The position numbers and the translations under genes were made by a program. DNA of 64,000 nucleotides from a virus: positions 51,517 to 115,516 of IMG/VR virus record IMGVR_UViG_3300009174_000002; one strand, 5' to 3'. Below are positions 15,161 through 23,198 of this stretch, piece after piece. Numbering within the stretch: the stretch's first letter is position 1; every line of letters starts with the position of its first letter. The notes beneath the pieces are model-generated. The model saw only the letters and a list, made by a program, of their open reading frames with translations, did no database searches and was not told the DNA's origin.

Positions 15161-17047
15161 TTAAAGAGTTTGTTTCTTTATTTTTAAGAATTTCTCTACT
15201 CCTAAAATATTCAAATAAATTTTTTCAGCTTCAGTTAATCCTTGTAATTTTTTTTCTTTAATAATTTCTTTAGAAGTTTTGAGATTACAATTACCACCAA
15301 GGCACTGTCTTTCTGTAAGAACTAAATTTTTATTGTTTTTACTTTTGGATTCAATTAATTTTAAATTAGCTTCATAGGTAGATGGCCTACTTACTAAATC
15401 CCAACAAATCACTTCTAAATCATCTTCTACTACATCATATCCACTTCCATCTTGATAAACTGATCCTAGTGCTCTAGAGCTAATGCCTAAGGTCTTTTCA
15501 TTTAAAATTATATTTCTTGCCTTTAAAGCAGGATCGCCAGGACTGGCAAAAGCATTTAATAGTTTAATTTTACCCCATACTTCTACTCCTTTAAACCAAA
15601 TATCTTCAATTGTCATAGCTGCATTCTTTAATTCAGGCACTGTAGATTCAGAGTTTCCGGTCCAAGTAACCTTACCATCTCTCATAGTTAAAAAAGTATG
15701 ATTTTCTACCTCTATACAATAAATTCTGTCATCAAATAAAAATTCTTCTTTTTTAATTGCTCTTGCATTACAATACTTAGAAATTTTCTTTCTTATCGTA
15801 TAAGATTTATTTTCTTTTAATATTTTTTGTTTTTCAAGAACTTCATAATTTTCTTTATTGCTTCTATAAGGTTCTTTTGAATAGTAAGTGATATTATTTA
15901 CTAATTCTATTTCTTCAGTTTTTTTATTTTTTAATAAATAATCTTTTTTATAAACTTTCTTTTCTTTAATAGAAAAAGAATATCCAGTTTTTAATAATAA
16001 TTCTCCAACATCATCTATTAATTGTTTTGATACAGAATAATAATCATTTTTATGACCATCACCTTTATATAAGTATTCAATTAAAATTTCTAGATATTTT
16101 TTATCTAAATCCTTTATAAATTGAGGAATACATTTATTAAAAGCTCCTTTACCAAATTGTTCACAAAATAACCCTAATGCAGTACTATTAATAGTAAAAG
16201 TAGATTCTTTATTATCTTTTTGTATTTTTTCTCTCCAATTAAATGGCATTTGATTTAAAATATTAACTATATCATCTTTACCATTTTGCTTAGTTTGTGA
16301 AATTTGAACAAATTTAAATCCATTACTATCAGTTCTTACCCAACCTTCTGAAATAAACCATCCTAAAAATTTCATTAATACTTCAGTAGATATTTCTACT
16401 TCAGGTAATAGTTTAGTACCTTTAACAGTAATAGTTTTTAAATCCTCACCCTTCCAATTACAAAATTGAGGAATTTGAGTATTAGAATTAAATTGATCAA
16501 AAACTAAAAATTTACCTTTTTTAAAACCTTTACCTTGTTGTGTAAAAAATTTATGATTAGGCGTAACTACAGAGGAAAAATGCTCATTATATAACTTATA
16601 CATTTTACCATAGTATGGTTCATCAATTTTCTTTAATACTGGTTTGTATTCTAAATCGCCAGTATCTGGATTACGAGTAGCTACAATATCGCCTACTTTT
16701 ACATCTACAATTGATATCCAACCATTTTTAGTAAGAATAGAATGTTGATTATCTAGGCAGGGATGATCTAATTCGCCAAAGGATTGTCCGTCCCTAATTT
16801 CCTCTTTTGTATATCTTTCACATTCTTTCTTTAAAATTGAAAAAGGATATATTCTACCATTTCTATTAGGCGTATCACCTTTTTGAATTACACCCACAAG
16901 AAAAATAGGTTGGTCTGGATCTCGTTTAGCTTTTTCTAAAGCCATATTTCCACCTTCAATTTCTAATAATAAATTTTTAGATCCTTTTATGGGAGTTTCA
17001 ATTAATACTCTTCTTTCTTTTAGAACACCTTTTTTATTTACTAACAT
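15161..17047 (-). CDS. gp21: Prohead maturation protease (T4 gp21) interrupted by an intein
   Basis: The 628-residue precursor has exteins of 96 and 163 residues, giving a 259-residue mature protease (T4 gp21 is 212). The N-extein has 'VLIET' and 'NRNGRIYPFSILKK', and ends 'SFGELDHP', the catalytic His motif (T4: ALGELNHP). The C-extein resumes with 'SESTVPELKNAAMTIEDIWF' and carries 'LGISSRALGS', the catalytic Ser motif (T4: GVSSRGLGS). The intein lies directly after the His-Pro, so unspliced protein should be inactive. The enzyme cleaves capsid, scaffold and packaged proteins after (I/L)-x-E. It heads an operon with a late-type box 18 nt upstream. Confidence 0.93.
   Translation of the reverse strand: MLVNKKGVLKERRVLIETPIKGSKNLLLEIEGGNMALEKAKRDPDQPIFLVGVIQKGDTPNRNGRIYPFSILKKECERYTKEEIRDGQSFGELDHPCLDNQHSILTKNGWISIVDVKVGDIVATRNPDTGDLEYKPVLKKIDEPYYGKMYKLYNEHFSSVVTPNHKFFTQQGKGFKKGKFLVFDQFNSNTQIPQFCNWKGEDLKTITVKGTKLLPEVEISTEVLMKFLGWFISEGWVRTDSNGFKFVQISQTKQNGKDDIVNILNQMPFNWREKIQKDNKESTFTINSTALGLFCEQFGKGAFNKCIPQFIKDLDKKYLEILIEYLYKGDGHKNDYYSVSKQLIDDVGELLLKTGYSFSIKEKKVYKKDYLLKNKKTEEIELVNNITYYSKEPYRSNKENYEVLEKQKILKENKSYTIRKKISKYCNARAIKKEEFLFDDRIYCIEVENHTFLTMRDGKVTWTGNSESTVPELKNAAMTIEDIWFKGVEVWGKIKLLNAFASPGDPALKARNIILNEKTLGISSRALGSVYQDGSGYDVVEDDLEVICWDLVSRPSTYEANLKLIESKSKNNKNLVLTERQCLGGNCNLKTSKEIIKEKKLQGLTEAEKIYLNILGVEKFLKIKKQTL
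15653..16759 (-). mobile_element. LAGLIDADG intein in the prohead protease
   Basis: The intein is 369 residues (97-465 of the precursor). It begins C-L-D-N-Q-H-S (Cys1), has the block B motif 'VTPNHKFFT', two LAGLIDADG-type helices ('LMKFLGWFISEGWV' and 'LEILIEYLYKGDGH'), and a block F/G end, 'IYCIEVENHTFL...KVTWTGN', followed by Ser as first C-extein residue. The penultimate residue is Gly, not the usual His, which can slow Asn cyclisation in other inteins. Both exteins align with T4 gp21 only after removal, confirming the borders. Confidence 0.92.
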
Positions 17048-17065
17048 TATTCAAGAGAATTTTAT

Positions 17066-17074
17066 TTTAAATAT
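17066..17074 (-). promoter_or_regulatory. Late-promoter-like box ATATTTAAA (protease operon)
   Basis: The minus strand reads TGATATTTAAAATAAAATTC, ending 18 nt before the protease start. Core and spacing are typical of the set. Confidence 0.5.
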
Positions 17075-17091
17075 CATTGAAGAAAAAAACA

Positions 17092-17127
17092 TAAAAAAAC
17101 TACTAGAAAATTAATCCTAGTAGTTTT
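17092..17127 (-). terminator. Intrinsic terminator at end of terminase operon
   Basis: Stem AAAACTACTAG / CTAGTAGTTTT with a loop of about 10 nt, followed on the minus strand by a T-run (TTTTTTTATG). It lies 23 nt after the last stop of the operon that starts with the terminase. Confidence 0.9.
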
Positions 17128-17149
17128 AAACTTATTTTTCTAAAAAAAT

Positions 17150-17527
17150 TTAAATTTTTTGTTCCATTAAAATAAGAAATCCTTCATTTATTAATGTATC
17201 TCTAAGAGTTGTTGAATTTAATCTAGATTTTAAAATATTTGTAAATCTTTTACTTTCTAAAATAGGTTTTTTTGAAATTATTTTAAAATCTTTTTCATCT
17301 TGAAATATTTCCGTCGAAAATACTGCATAAAATACTCTAAATCTTTCTCTTTTTTTATTAATAGTAATTCCATATTTTACTTCTACTAGTAGAAGTTTTT
17401 TTAATAATTTTTCAATATCAAACAATTCAAGAAATTCTTTTTCTCTTTCTTTTATTCTTCTGGGTTTAAATAAATCTTTAGAATTTGGCGTTAAATTATC
17501 TTCTTGTTCTAAATTTTCCTTAATCTT
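17150..17527 (-). CDS. Module-bearing domain reached by -1 frameshift
   Basis: The frame is open for 125 codons back to a poly-A tract inside the upstream gene and has no ATG. The only start candidate, a TTG at 17425, lies after the conserved module. Read from the slip site it gives 'KIKENLEQEDNLTPNSKD' then LFKPRRIKERE and a C-terminal domain, 'FRVFYAVFSTEIFQDEKD'. The joined 212-residue protein has a GKKV leader, acidic linker, FKPRR module and domain, the same architecture as the protein at 25174. That match strongly suggests the two frames make one protein. Confidence 0.75.
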   Translation of the reverse strand, partial: KIKENLEQEDNLTPNSKDLFKPRRIKEREKEFLELFDIEKLLKKLLLVEVKYGITINKKRERFRVFYAVFSTEIFQDEKDFKIISKKPILESKRFTNILKSRLNSTTLRDTLINEGFLILMEQKI

Positions 17528-17787
17528 TTTTTTATTACTTTCTTAGCTTCAAAATAGCCTGTTTTATTAGGATCTTTTACTTTAACATCTATATTTTTAT
17601 CACCTAATTTTTTTACATCTGTGGGATCGCTAATAATTTCATCCGCAGTCATAGTTACATCTTCTTTTATTTCTGTAGTAGGCATAGTAGGATCTTCAAA
17701 TTCTTTAAAAATTACTTTTTTACCAGAATATTTTTCTAGAAGATTTTTAATAATAAATATTTTTCTTTTGTCAATTTTATTTTTCAT
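17509..17787 (-). CDS. GKKV-leader protein, zero-frame product 92 aa
   Basis: The N-terminus 'KIFIIKNLLEKYSGKKVIF' then KEFEDP is a clear copy of the second recurring leader (I-x-I-x-K-L-L-E-K-x-x-G-K-K-V-I-x-x-E), ending in an I-F-K-E tripeptide that fits a prohead protease site. The following 'TMTADEIISDPTDVKK' contains T-A-D as in the capsid protein's post-cleavage sequence (STADM). It ends basic ('KKVIKKRLRKI') at the slip site. Starts immediately after the next gene's stop. Confidence 0.7.
   Translation of the reverse strand: MKNKIDKRKIFIIKNLLEKYSGKKVIFKEFEDPTMPTTEIKEDVTMTADEIISDPTDVKKLGDKNIDVKVKDPNKTGYFEAKKVIKKRLRKI
17527..17533 (-). promoter_or_regulatory. Slippery heptamer A AAA AAA, candidate -1 frameshift site
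   Basis: The zero frame reads ATA AAA AAA AGA TTA AGG AAA ATT TAG. Slipping back one base on A AAA AAA G continues as AAG ATT AAG GAA into the open module-bearing frame. The zero-frame stop is five codons on. It may be programmed or a single missing A in an eight-A run. Confidence 0.55.
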
Positions 17788-18090
17788 TTATTTAGCATTT
17801 GAATACATTACAATATCATCATCTTGTTTACTTCCTACTTTACTTCGTAATAACTGAGCTAGTTTTTGTAAACTATACATAATTCTAGTGGCTTCCTGAA
17901 AGCTACCATTTTTGTATTTGTTATAAGATTCGTCAGTCATATTTTTTAATGATTGAAACAACTTATCTACTTCCGGATCATCAGTAGAAGCTCCAACTTC
18001 TTTTAAAATTACTTTTTTACCAATTTGTTTTTCAAGTAATTTTGTTAAAATAATTATTTTCTTATCTACTATAGATTTATCTTGTTTCAT
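17788..18090 (-). CDS. GKKV-leader small virion-type protein, 100 aa
   Basis: Leader 'IIILTKLLEKQIGKKVILKE' (residues 11-30) ends in an I-L-K-E candidate cleavage site. The remaining 70 residues form one predicted helical unit ('YNKYKNGSFQEATRIMYSLQ'). No known family. It overlaps the preceding gene by 14 nt and abuts the next, so translation is probably coupled. Packaged internal protein is inferred. Confidence 0.7.
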   Translation of the reverse strand: MKQDKSIVDKKIIILTKLLEKQIGKKVILKEVGASTDDPEVDKLFQSLKNMTDESYNKYKNGSFQEATRIMYSLQKLAQLLRSKVGSKQDDDIVMYSNAK

Positions 18091-18373
18091 TTAACATAGT
18101 AGTTTGTTTAATTTTATTGTTAATTCTATCTTTTAATTGTTCAATAACTTGTAAATCTTTATTTAAACTATTTTCTAATTCTTCAAATTGTGGATAATTT
18201 CCAGTATATTCTAAAATTTGTGAATAATTATAAATTAAATCTTCAATATTGTTAGTAGCATTTTGTAAATATTCAACAATTTGATTCTTTTCAGATTCAA
18301 TATCTTCAAATATTACTTTTTTATTAGAATATTTTTCTAGAAGTTTGATATATTGTTTTACTTTAGAATACAT
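18077..18373 (-). CDS. GKKV-like leader small protein, 98 aa
   Basis: Starts 'MYSKVKQYIKLLEKYSNKKV' then IFEDIESEKN, a variant of the second leader with N-K-K-V. The rest is helical/coiled-coil-like ('NATNNIEDLIYNYSQILEYT'). It shares length and layout with its neighbour and may be a diverged duplicate. Role unknown. Confidence 0.65.
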   Translation of the reverse strand: MYSKVKQYIKLLEKYSNKKVIFEDIESEKNQIVEYLQNATNNIEDLIYNYSQILEYTGNYPQFEELENSLNKDLQVIEQLKDRINNKIKQTTMLNETR

Positions 18374-18400
18374 TTCATTTCATATCATACAAAAAAAATT

Positions 18401-19171
18401 TTACATCTCTATATAAACGTTATTATAATCAGCCCAATCATATAAATCATTCAAATTCATGTTAAAATCTTCAATATTCTCTGATTCTTGTAAATAATTT
18501 ATTAATTTATTATATTGTAATTGTTTATCTTCATGTAATTTGGCTTCATTAAGATTTGTAGTTCTTAATTTTTTAACAAAGTTTTTATAATTACTTGAAG
18601 TATTACTAAAATTATTTTTTTCTATTTCCTGATTTAATCTTACCCATTCTTCCTTAAGATTTAATTTAATTTTCCATTTATCTTTAGAAGATGTATTTTT
18701 ACTTTCAACTACTCCTCTATCCTCATCAGGATTTCTTTGATGTAAATTTACCCTTTGTTCTTCTTGATCAATATCCATACCAGATCCTTCGCCTACTCTA
18801 TGAGCAGTTAAATAATTACTAAAATCTTCCATATAGCTCTTTGCTTTACCTACTTTATGTGTTAAATTAGAATCTCTTAATTCAGTAGCACAATACTCAT
18901 GTAATTGAATTATCTTTATAAGAATAGAGGAAACATCTTTAATTAATTTGGTTTGTTGTTCATCTGATAAATTACTAATATCCATTTCCTCTTTAATTAA
19001 TTCTTTCATTGATTCGTTTATTTGTTGTTTTATATTAAGATTTTTATTATCCAACTCAAATGTCTTTGAGAAAATTTCAAAAAGATTCTTTCTTGATATA
19101 TCAGTATCAGAAACAGCTATTCTTTCTTCCCACCAAGTATTTAATTTTTTACTCTTCATCATCTTTATCAT
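18401..19171 (-). CDS. Hypothetical protein in terminase operon, 256 aa
   Basis: A charged, mainly helical protein. 'LSDEQQTKLIKDVSSILIKI' and 'LHEYCATELRDSNLTHKVGK' suggest a helical bundle. The middle is disordered and acidic, and a later 'LNEAKLHEDKQLQYNKLINYL' precedes an acidic end. 'LQESENIEDFN' is a possible protease site. It overlaps the upstream gene by 23 nt. The start could be M1, M4 or M5. No family recognised; virion or packaging role from position only. Confidence 0.65.
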   Translation of the reverse strand: MIKMMKSKKLNTWWEERIAVSDTDISRKNLFEIFSKTFELDNKNLNIKQQINESMKELIKEEMDISNLSDEQQTKLIKDVSSILIKIIQLHEYCATELRDSNLTHKVGKAKSYMEDFSNYLTAHRVGEGSGMDIDQEEQRVNLHQRNPDEDRGVVESKNTSSKDKWKIKLNLKEEWVRLNQEIEKNNFSNTSSNYKNFVKKLRTTNLNEAKLHEDKQLQYNKLINYLQESENIEDFNMNLNDLYDWADYNNVYIEM

Positions 19172-20477
19172 TAGTTCTAGAACCTGGTCCTACTGGACTA
19201 AAAATATCAAAGTTATCATCTATATCAGGTTTATCATTGTAAAAATCTCTATTAGTTTTTATATTTCTTGTTGATTCAGGGTCCCTATGTTTGACTGCTA
19301 AATTTTGTGCTTCTAGATCTAACTCATCTGGAAATAAATCTGGTAACATATTATCAAAATCTTTTAACATATTATAACATCCTCTCCAATAATCATCCCA
19401 AGAAGCGTTTTCACCTTTTTTCTTATTGGTATGAAATAATATTTCAACTCTAGCAGGAACAGCTTTATTAAATTTAAAACCAGAAGTATCGCGCATTATT
19501 ACATTCCATCCTGTACCAATTGGATCAATTAAATTTGTTCTATCCTTTTGATAAATAAATAAGTTAATGAAGGTTCTTCTAAATTTTTGAAGCCTATTTT
19601 TAATATGAATAGCACTTTGTTTTAAATTAGAATAATATCCACCTACTGGGAAAAAATCTATTTTAAAATTTACAATAAGATGTGAAGGACTTTTATAATT
19701 TTTTGGTGTTTCAATAACTATGTGCTTAATATATTTAAGATCCTTTAACTTTAATTTTTTTCCAGGAGAAGTTTTAGGTTCATCTGGTTCTTCATCTCCT
19801 GGTTCATCAAATTCTTCATCCTCTAAACTAAATTCTCTTAAAAGTTTTTCTGTAAGCAAACGTAATTTGTAAACATTACTCACGGCTTCTTTAAATTTTT
19901 CGTTATAGGAATTTTTGATTCTAGCTAAAGATTCATCAATAAATATTTTATCTTTATCATTAACACATTCTGCTAAGAATTTAACGATAGAAATATTATT
20001 TTTTAATTGTTGTCTATCCTTATTCTTATAAATATAATTGAAATTTTCTTTTATTAATTCTTTTTTACTAAATTCTTTGGTTTCTACAATTTTATCTTTA
20101 AAATAACTACGTAAGGCTTTTTCATTCAATTTTCTATCTATATTCAAATCAATTGCCTTATCTAAAATATCTAAAGTTAAATCATCGGAATTAATATTAT
20201 AAAATTCTAACAATTTTTTGTTTTCTTTCCAAACATCAATATGACTTACTTTATGTTCTTTAATAAACTTATGATTTTTTCTTATTATAGTCTTAACTAA
20301 ATCATTTAGATCTTCATTATTCTCAACTCTACTTTCTTTAACAAAGGTTAATATATCAAACTGATGTTTATAAATTGGATTTTTTTCCAGTTTTTCAGTT
20401 AAAGTTTTTAATGAATTTTCATCTTTATCTTTAGCAAACTTTTTTAACACCGTATTATAAATTGACGAAAAGTACAT
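19149..20477 (-). CDS. Hypothetical virion/packaging protein, 442 aa
   Basis: The N-terminal 210 residues are helical ('YNTVLKKFAKDKDENSLKTL', 'LLTEKLLREFSLEDEEFDEP'). A proline/acid linker follows, then a beta-rich domain ('YIKHIVIETPKNYKSPSHLI') with long strands. It ends with a disordered acidic tail. It directly follows the terminase in the operon, a slot where T4-like phages carry tail tube or portal genes, but I see no portal signature and do not assign one. It has its own late-type box 19 nt upstream. Confidence 0.65.
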   Translation of the reverse strand: MYFSSIYNTVLKKFAKDKDENSLKTLTEKLEKNPIYKHQFDILTFVKESRVENNEDLNDLVKTIIRKNHKFIKEHKVSHIDVWKENKKLLEFYNINSDDLTLDILDKAIDLNIDRKLNEKALRSYFKDKIVETKEFSKKELIKENFNYIYKNKDRQQLKNNISIVKFLAECVNDKDKIFIDESLARIKNSYNEKFKEAVSNVYKLRLLTEKLLREFSLEDEEFDEPGDEEPDEPKTSPGKKLKLKDLKYIKHIVIETPKNYKSPSHLIVNFKIDFFPVGGYYSNLKQSAIHIKNRLQKFRRTFINLFIYQKDRTNLIDPIGTGWNVIMRDTSGFKFNKAVPARVEILFHTNKKKGENASWDDYWRGCYNMLKDFDNMLPDLFPDELDLEAQNLAVKHRDPESTRNIKTNRDFYNDKPDIDDNFDIFSPVGPGSRTNDKDDEE

Positions 20478-20496
20478 TTAAATGTTAGATTTTTTC

Positions 20497-20505
20497 TTTA
20501 AATAT
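20497..20505 (-). promoter_or_regulatory. Late-promoter-like box ATATTTAAA
   Basis: The minus strand reads AGATATTTAAAGAAAAAATC, ending 19 nt before the 442-aa gene. AATATTTAAAGAAAAAATC, nearly the same 19 bases, also lies upstream of the tail sheath gene. Confidence 0.5.
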
Positions 20506-20512
20506 CTAGAAA

Positions 20513-22381
20513 CTAAATAAATCTAGTATTCTGTTTTAAGTTAGAACCAGATTCTTTATCTATATTAAAAGAATGCTCTCGCATCTTATTGTATTTGGTT
20601 GACATTCCTGTACTGATTGATTCCCTTTTTCTAATTATACTACCATTTGCAGTATGAGGATTTTCTGATAACATTCTACTATCTTCACCTTTTTGTATTT
20701 CAAACACTTGATTAAATACTTTTCTATTTTTATCTGATCTAAATATTACATAGAATATATAATAAACGGCATGCTGGGTAGCCATAATCAAATCATCATT
20801 TTTCTCAGGTGCATGGCGTCTTTTTCCATCCTTATCCCAAATCCAAGTATCTAATTCTGCTACTAAATCCAAACAATGTATTTTTAATTTTCTATTTCTA
20901 ATTACTTGCTCGAGTCTATCTCCTCCTTCCCATCTAACCTGTTCACTAGGCCATAAACCTATTTTTCTTTTCTTTAAACCTGTAGAAGGATCTTGTTTTC
21001 TCAAAGTTGAATAATAAATATTTGGATATCCATCTTGTTTTAAGGTTTGTAAGGTGGTTCCTCCACCTCCTGCATTTTCAACAATTACAGGACATTTGCC
21101 ATATCTTTTTCCAGCTAGTTCAATTATTTTTGCAAACGTATCTGGTAATAATTGTGCTTTAAAAGTTGCACAAATATCCAGAGTTTCTATATCTATAATT
21201 GCAAAAGCGGAATAATCTGATCCATCTCCAGTTGCAACGTCTGCTCCTAAAATATATCTTTTATTAGGCTGAGGTGCGATATACTCTTTATATAATTTGA
21301 ATATTCCGTTTACATTTGCAAAAATTTCAGCAAATGTTTTATGAGGAGATTTTTTTATAAATACTCTTAAATCTCTCAATATTTCTGTACTTAATACTTC
21401 ACCACCAGTACCCATAAAACTGCAATCTAATTCAGCCTTACTTTTTTCTGGTCCTAATTTATCGCTTTCAAAATCATACCAAGGACTTCTTAATTTTCCG
21501 TCTTTAATAAAATTATAGTTATCCTTTGGTATTTCTACATACATACCAGTTTCTTTATCAAATACACTTTCAGGCCATTTGTTATTATATAATTTTAAGT
21601 ATCCGCCTTGTGGATGTTCAGAATCTTCCATCCATCTATACATACCCATATTAAAAATTGGGTGTCTTTTCCAATGGGCATCAATTATATTAAAGCCTAA
21701 TTTCTTATGATTAGAATAAGTATTATAATACCATCCTGAAGTACCTTTGGGAGTACTAATCATAATAGATTTTCCTTTTACTGTTGTTAATGCTGGACCA
21801 GCTGCTGCCCAAATTTCTCCCATTTTCTCGGGTGATGACCTATCAATAAACGCCACCTCATCCACAACAAGTAAGTTTAAATTAGTAAAACCTCTACCCG
21901 CATCCGCTGACGTAGATTGAGCTTTAACTACAGATTCGTTATTTAATGTAAAACTTTCCTTATTATTATATCCTTCTTTAAATCCACAAAATAACCATGG
22001 ATAATTTTCATCAACTTCTACTAAAATATCTTTAATAGTCTTTATGAATCCCTTCGCATCATCCATTGTCTTAGAAATAAGCAAAGTCTGAAAGGATTTA
22101 ATAAATAACATTTTATAAGCTATATAACCTGATGTAAAACTAGTAAACCCCATCTGCCTGGTTTTCATAGTTATATTATTAGTATAACTTTCATAGCAAT
22201 TAAGGGCATCTATTTGATGAGGGAATAATTTAAAAGGTTTTCTTTTTCCGCCGGCATTTACAGTAAAATACGTTTCTATGCAGTATTTTATGTCCAGGGC
22301 ACACTTAAAATATTCTTTTACAATAACATCTGCCCTGGTTTTTTCATCTAAAGAACTTAAATATTCCTTTGTTAAAACCAT
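20513..22381 (-). CDS. gp17: Terminase large subunit (T4 gp17 family)
   Basis: The 622-residue DNA-packaging motor has an N-terminal ATPase with P-loop region 'MKTRQMGFTSFTSG', Walker B 'LNLLVVDEVAF' and motif III 'ISTPKGTSGWYYNTY'. The C-terminal RNase H-type nuclease has 'ILGADVATGDGSDYSAFAII', 'CPVIVENAGGGG' and 'KNDDLIMATQHAVYY', which supply the metal-binding Asp/Glu. The P-loop has Phe where T4 gp17 has Lys166 (SRQLGKTT), with a Lys four residues before the Gln, as in other terminases with a displaced P-loop Lys. It is not interrupted by an intein. It starts the packaging operon. Confidence 0.95.
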   Translation of the reverse strand: MVLTKEYLSSLDEKTRADVIVKEYFKCALDIKYCIETYFTVNAGGKRKPFKLFPHQIDALNCYESYTNNITMKTRQMGFTSFTSGYIAYKMLFIKSFQTLLISKTMDDAKGFIKTIKDILVEVDENYPWLFCGFKEGYNNKESFTLNNESVVKAQSTSADAGRGFTNLNLLVVDEVAFIDRSSPEKMGEIWAAAGPALTTVKGKSIMISTPKGTSGWYYNTYSNHKKLGFNIIDAHWKRHPIFNMGMYRWMEDSEHPQGGYLKLYNNKWPESVFDKETGMYVEIPKDNYNFIKDGKLRSPWYDFESDKLGPEKSKAELDCSFMGTGGEVLSTEILRDLRVFIKKSPHKTFAEIFANVNGIFKLYKEYIAPQPNKRYILGADVATGDGSDYSAFAIIDIETLDICATFKAQLLPDTFAKIIELAGKRYGKCPVIVENAGGGGTTLQTLKQDGYPNIYYSTLRKQDPSTGLKKRKIGLWPSEQVRWEGGDRLEQVIRNRKLKIHCLDLVAELDTWIWDKDGKRRHAPEKNDDLIMATQHAVYYIFYVIFRSDKNRKVFNQVFEIQKGEDSRMLSENPHTANGSIIRKRESISTGMSTKYNKMREHSFNIDKESGSNLKQNTRFI

Positions 22382-22403
22382 TAAAAATCATGCTTTTATA
22401 GCC

Positions 22404-22412
22404 TTTAAATAG
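22404..22412 (-). promoter_or_regulatory. Late-promoter-like box CTATTTAAA (terminase)
   Basis: The minus strand reads GCTATTTAAAGGCTATAAAAGC, ending 22 nt before the terminase start. It combines the late core with an AAGGCTATA string also found in the early elements. Confidence 0.45.
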
Positions 22413-22465
22413 CACGATTTTAATCTAGAACAGAGATAAAAGTTTTACTCAAAAAGTAAAACTTT

Positions 22466-22491
22466 GTTTACTTAAGGCTATATATCTTTAT
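22466..22491 (+). promoter_or_regulatory. Early-promoter-like element, copy 3
   Basis: Identical over 26 bases to the copy at 5226 (GTTTACTTA-AGGCTATA-TATCTTTAT), ending 15 nt before the first gene of the plus-strand cluster. AGTAAA upstream can pair with its TTTACT. Confidence 0.75.
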
Positions 22492-22505
22492 AGTAAATAA
22501 GAAAT

Positions 22506-22727
22506 ATGAAAAATTTAACTCCGAGAGAATTTAAAACTTTCGTTAAAAATATTAAGTCAAAAAGGAATAAAGGTAAAAATTTAACTATTTATGAACTTTA
22601 TATAGAAGCTTGTGATAATTATAATCAAGCCTTAAGCCAAGATAATAATGATAAAAATTACTTTGAAGGAAAAAAGAATGCTTATTTTGAAGTTTTGGAA
22701 ATCTTAGAAAATCAAATAAAAAAATAA
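22506..22727 (+). CDS. Hypothetical early protein, 73 aa
   Basis: A small basic N-terminus followed by an alpha-helical stretch ('YELYIEACDNYNQALSQDNN'). No family recognised. It sits directly behind an early-type promoter element at the same spacing as the 83-aa gene at 5271, supporting the ATG used. Confidence 0.6.
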   Translation: MKNLTPREFKTFVKNIKSKRNKGKNLTIYELYIEACDNYNQALSQDNNDKNYFEGKKNAYFEVLEILENQIKK

Positions 22728-22780
22728 TTATGGATAAATGAAAAAAATTCACGAAATAACTTAATAAATAAATTTGTTAG

Positions 22781-23044
22781 ATGTCTAAAATATATTATAT
22801 AAAAAGTTTTAAAAGACAAAAATATAAGTATATTGCTTTTTATGAAACTACTTCATATAGTTTAGGATTTTATTTTAAGATAGATAAAAAGACAAAAACT
22901 ATATGGTTGCATCTTCCTTTAGTTAAACCTAAAGAAACAAAAATTGATATAAAACATTATAAAGAAATTATCCTTAATTTAAAAGCAAATAATCCAAAAA
23001 ATGTTATAGGAATAGTTATAAATAAGGCTAATAAACTAATGTAG
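22781..23044 (+). CDS. Hypothetical early protein, 87 aa
   Basis: A basic beta-rich protein ('YKYIAFYETTSYSLGFYFKI') with a helical end ('HYKEIILNLKANNPKNVIGI'). No known domain. Located in the small plus-strand cluster. Confidence 0.6.
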   Translation: MSKIYYIKSFKRQKYKYIAFYETTSYSLGFYFKIDKKTKTIWLHLPLVKPKETKIDIKHYKEIILNLKANNPKNVIGIVINKANKLM

Positions 23045-23092
23045 TTTGTTTACTGGTTTCTTTATAATTTTATTAAATTAAGAAACAAAACA

Positions 23093-23191
23093 ATGAAACT
23101 TAAGAAAAAAATATTATTTGAATTTCTTTTAATAGTTGGATTTTTTATATTCACAATAATTTTTCTATTAAAATACGGTTTTACCAATTAG
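23093..23191 (+). CDS. Single-pass membrane microprotein, 32 aa
   Basis: Reads MKLKKKILFEFLLIVGFFIF followed by TIIFLLKYGFTN: a Lys-rich start, then one clear transmembrane helix. It lies neatly between two co-oriented genes, 7 nt before the next ATG. Function unknown; too small to identify by family. Confidence 0.55.
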   Translation: MKLKKKILFEFLLIVGFFIFTIIFLLKYGFTN

Positions 23192-23198
23192 GCAAGTT

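Noticed and set aside
19149-20477. Portal protein (gp20) assignment for the 442-aa protein
   Set aside because: Position next to the terminase is suggestive, but I see no portal motifs and the domain layout (helical half, acidic linker, beta half) does not fit.
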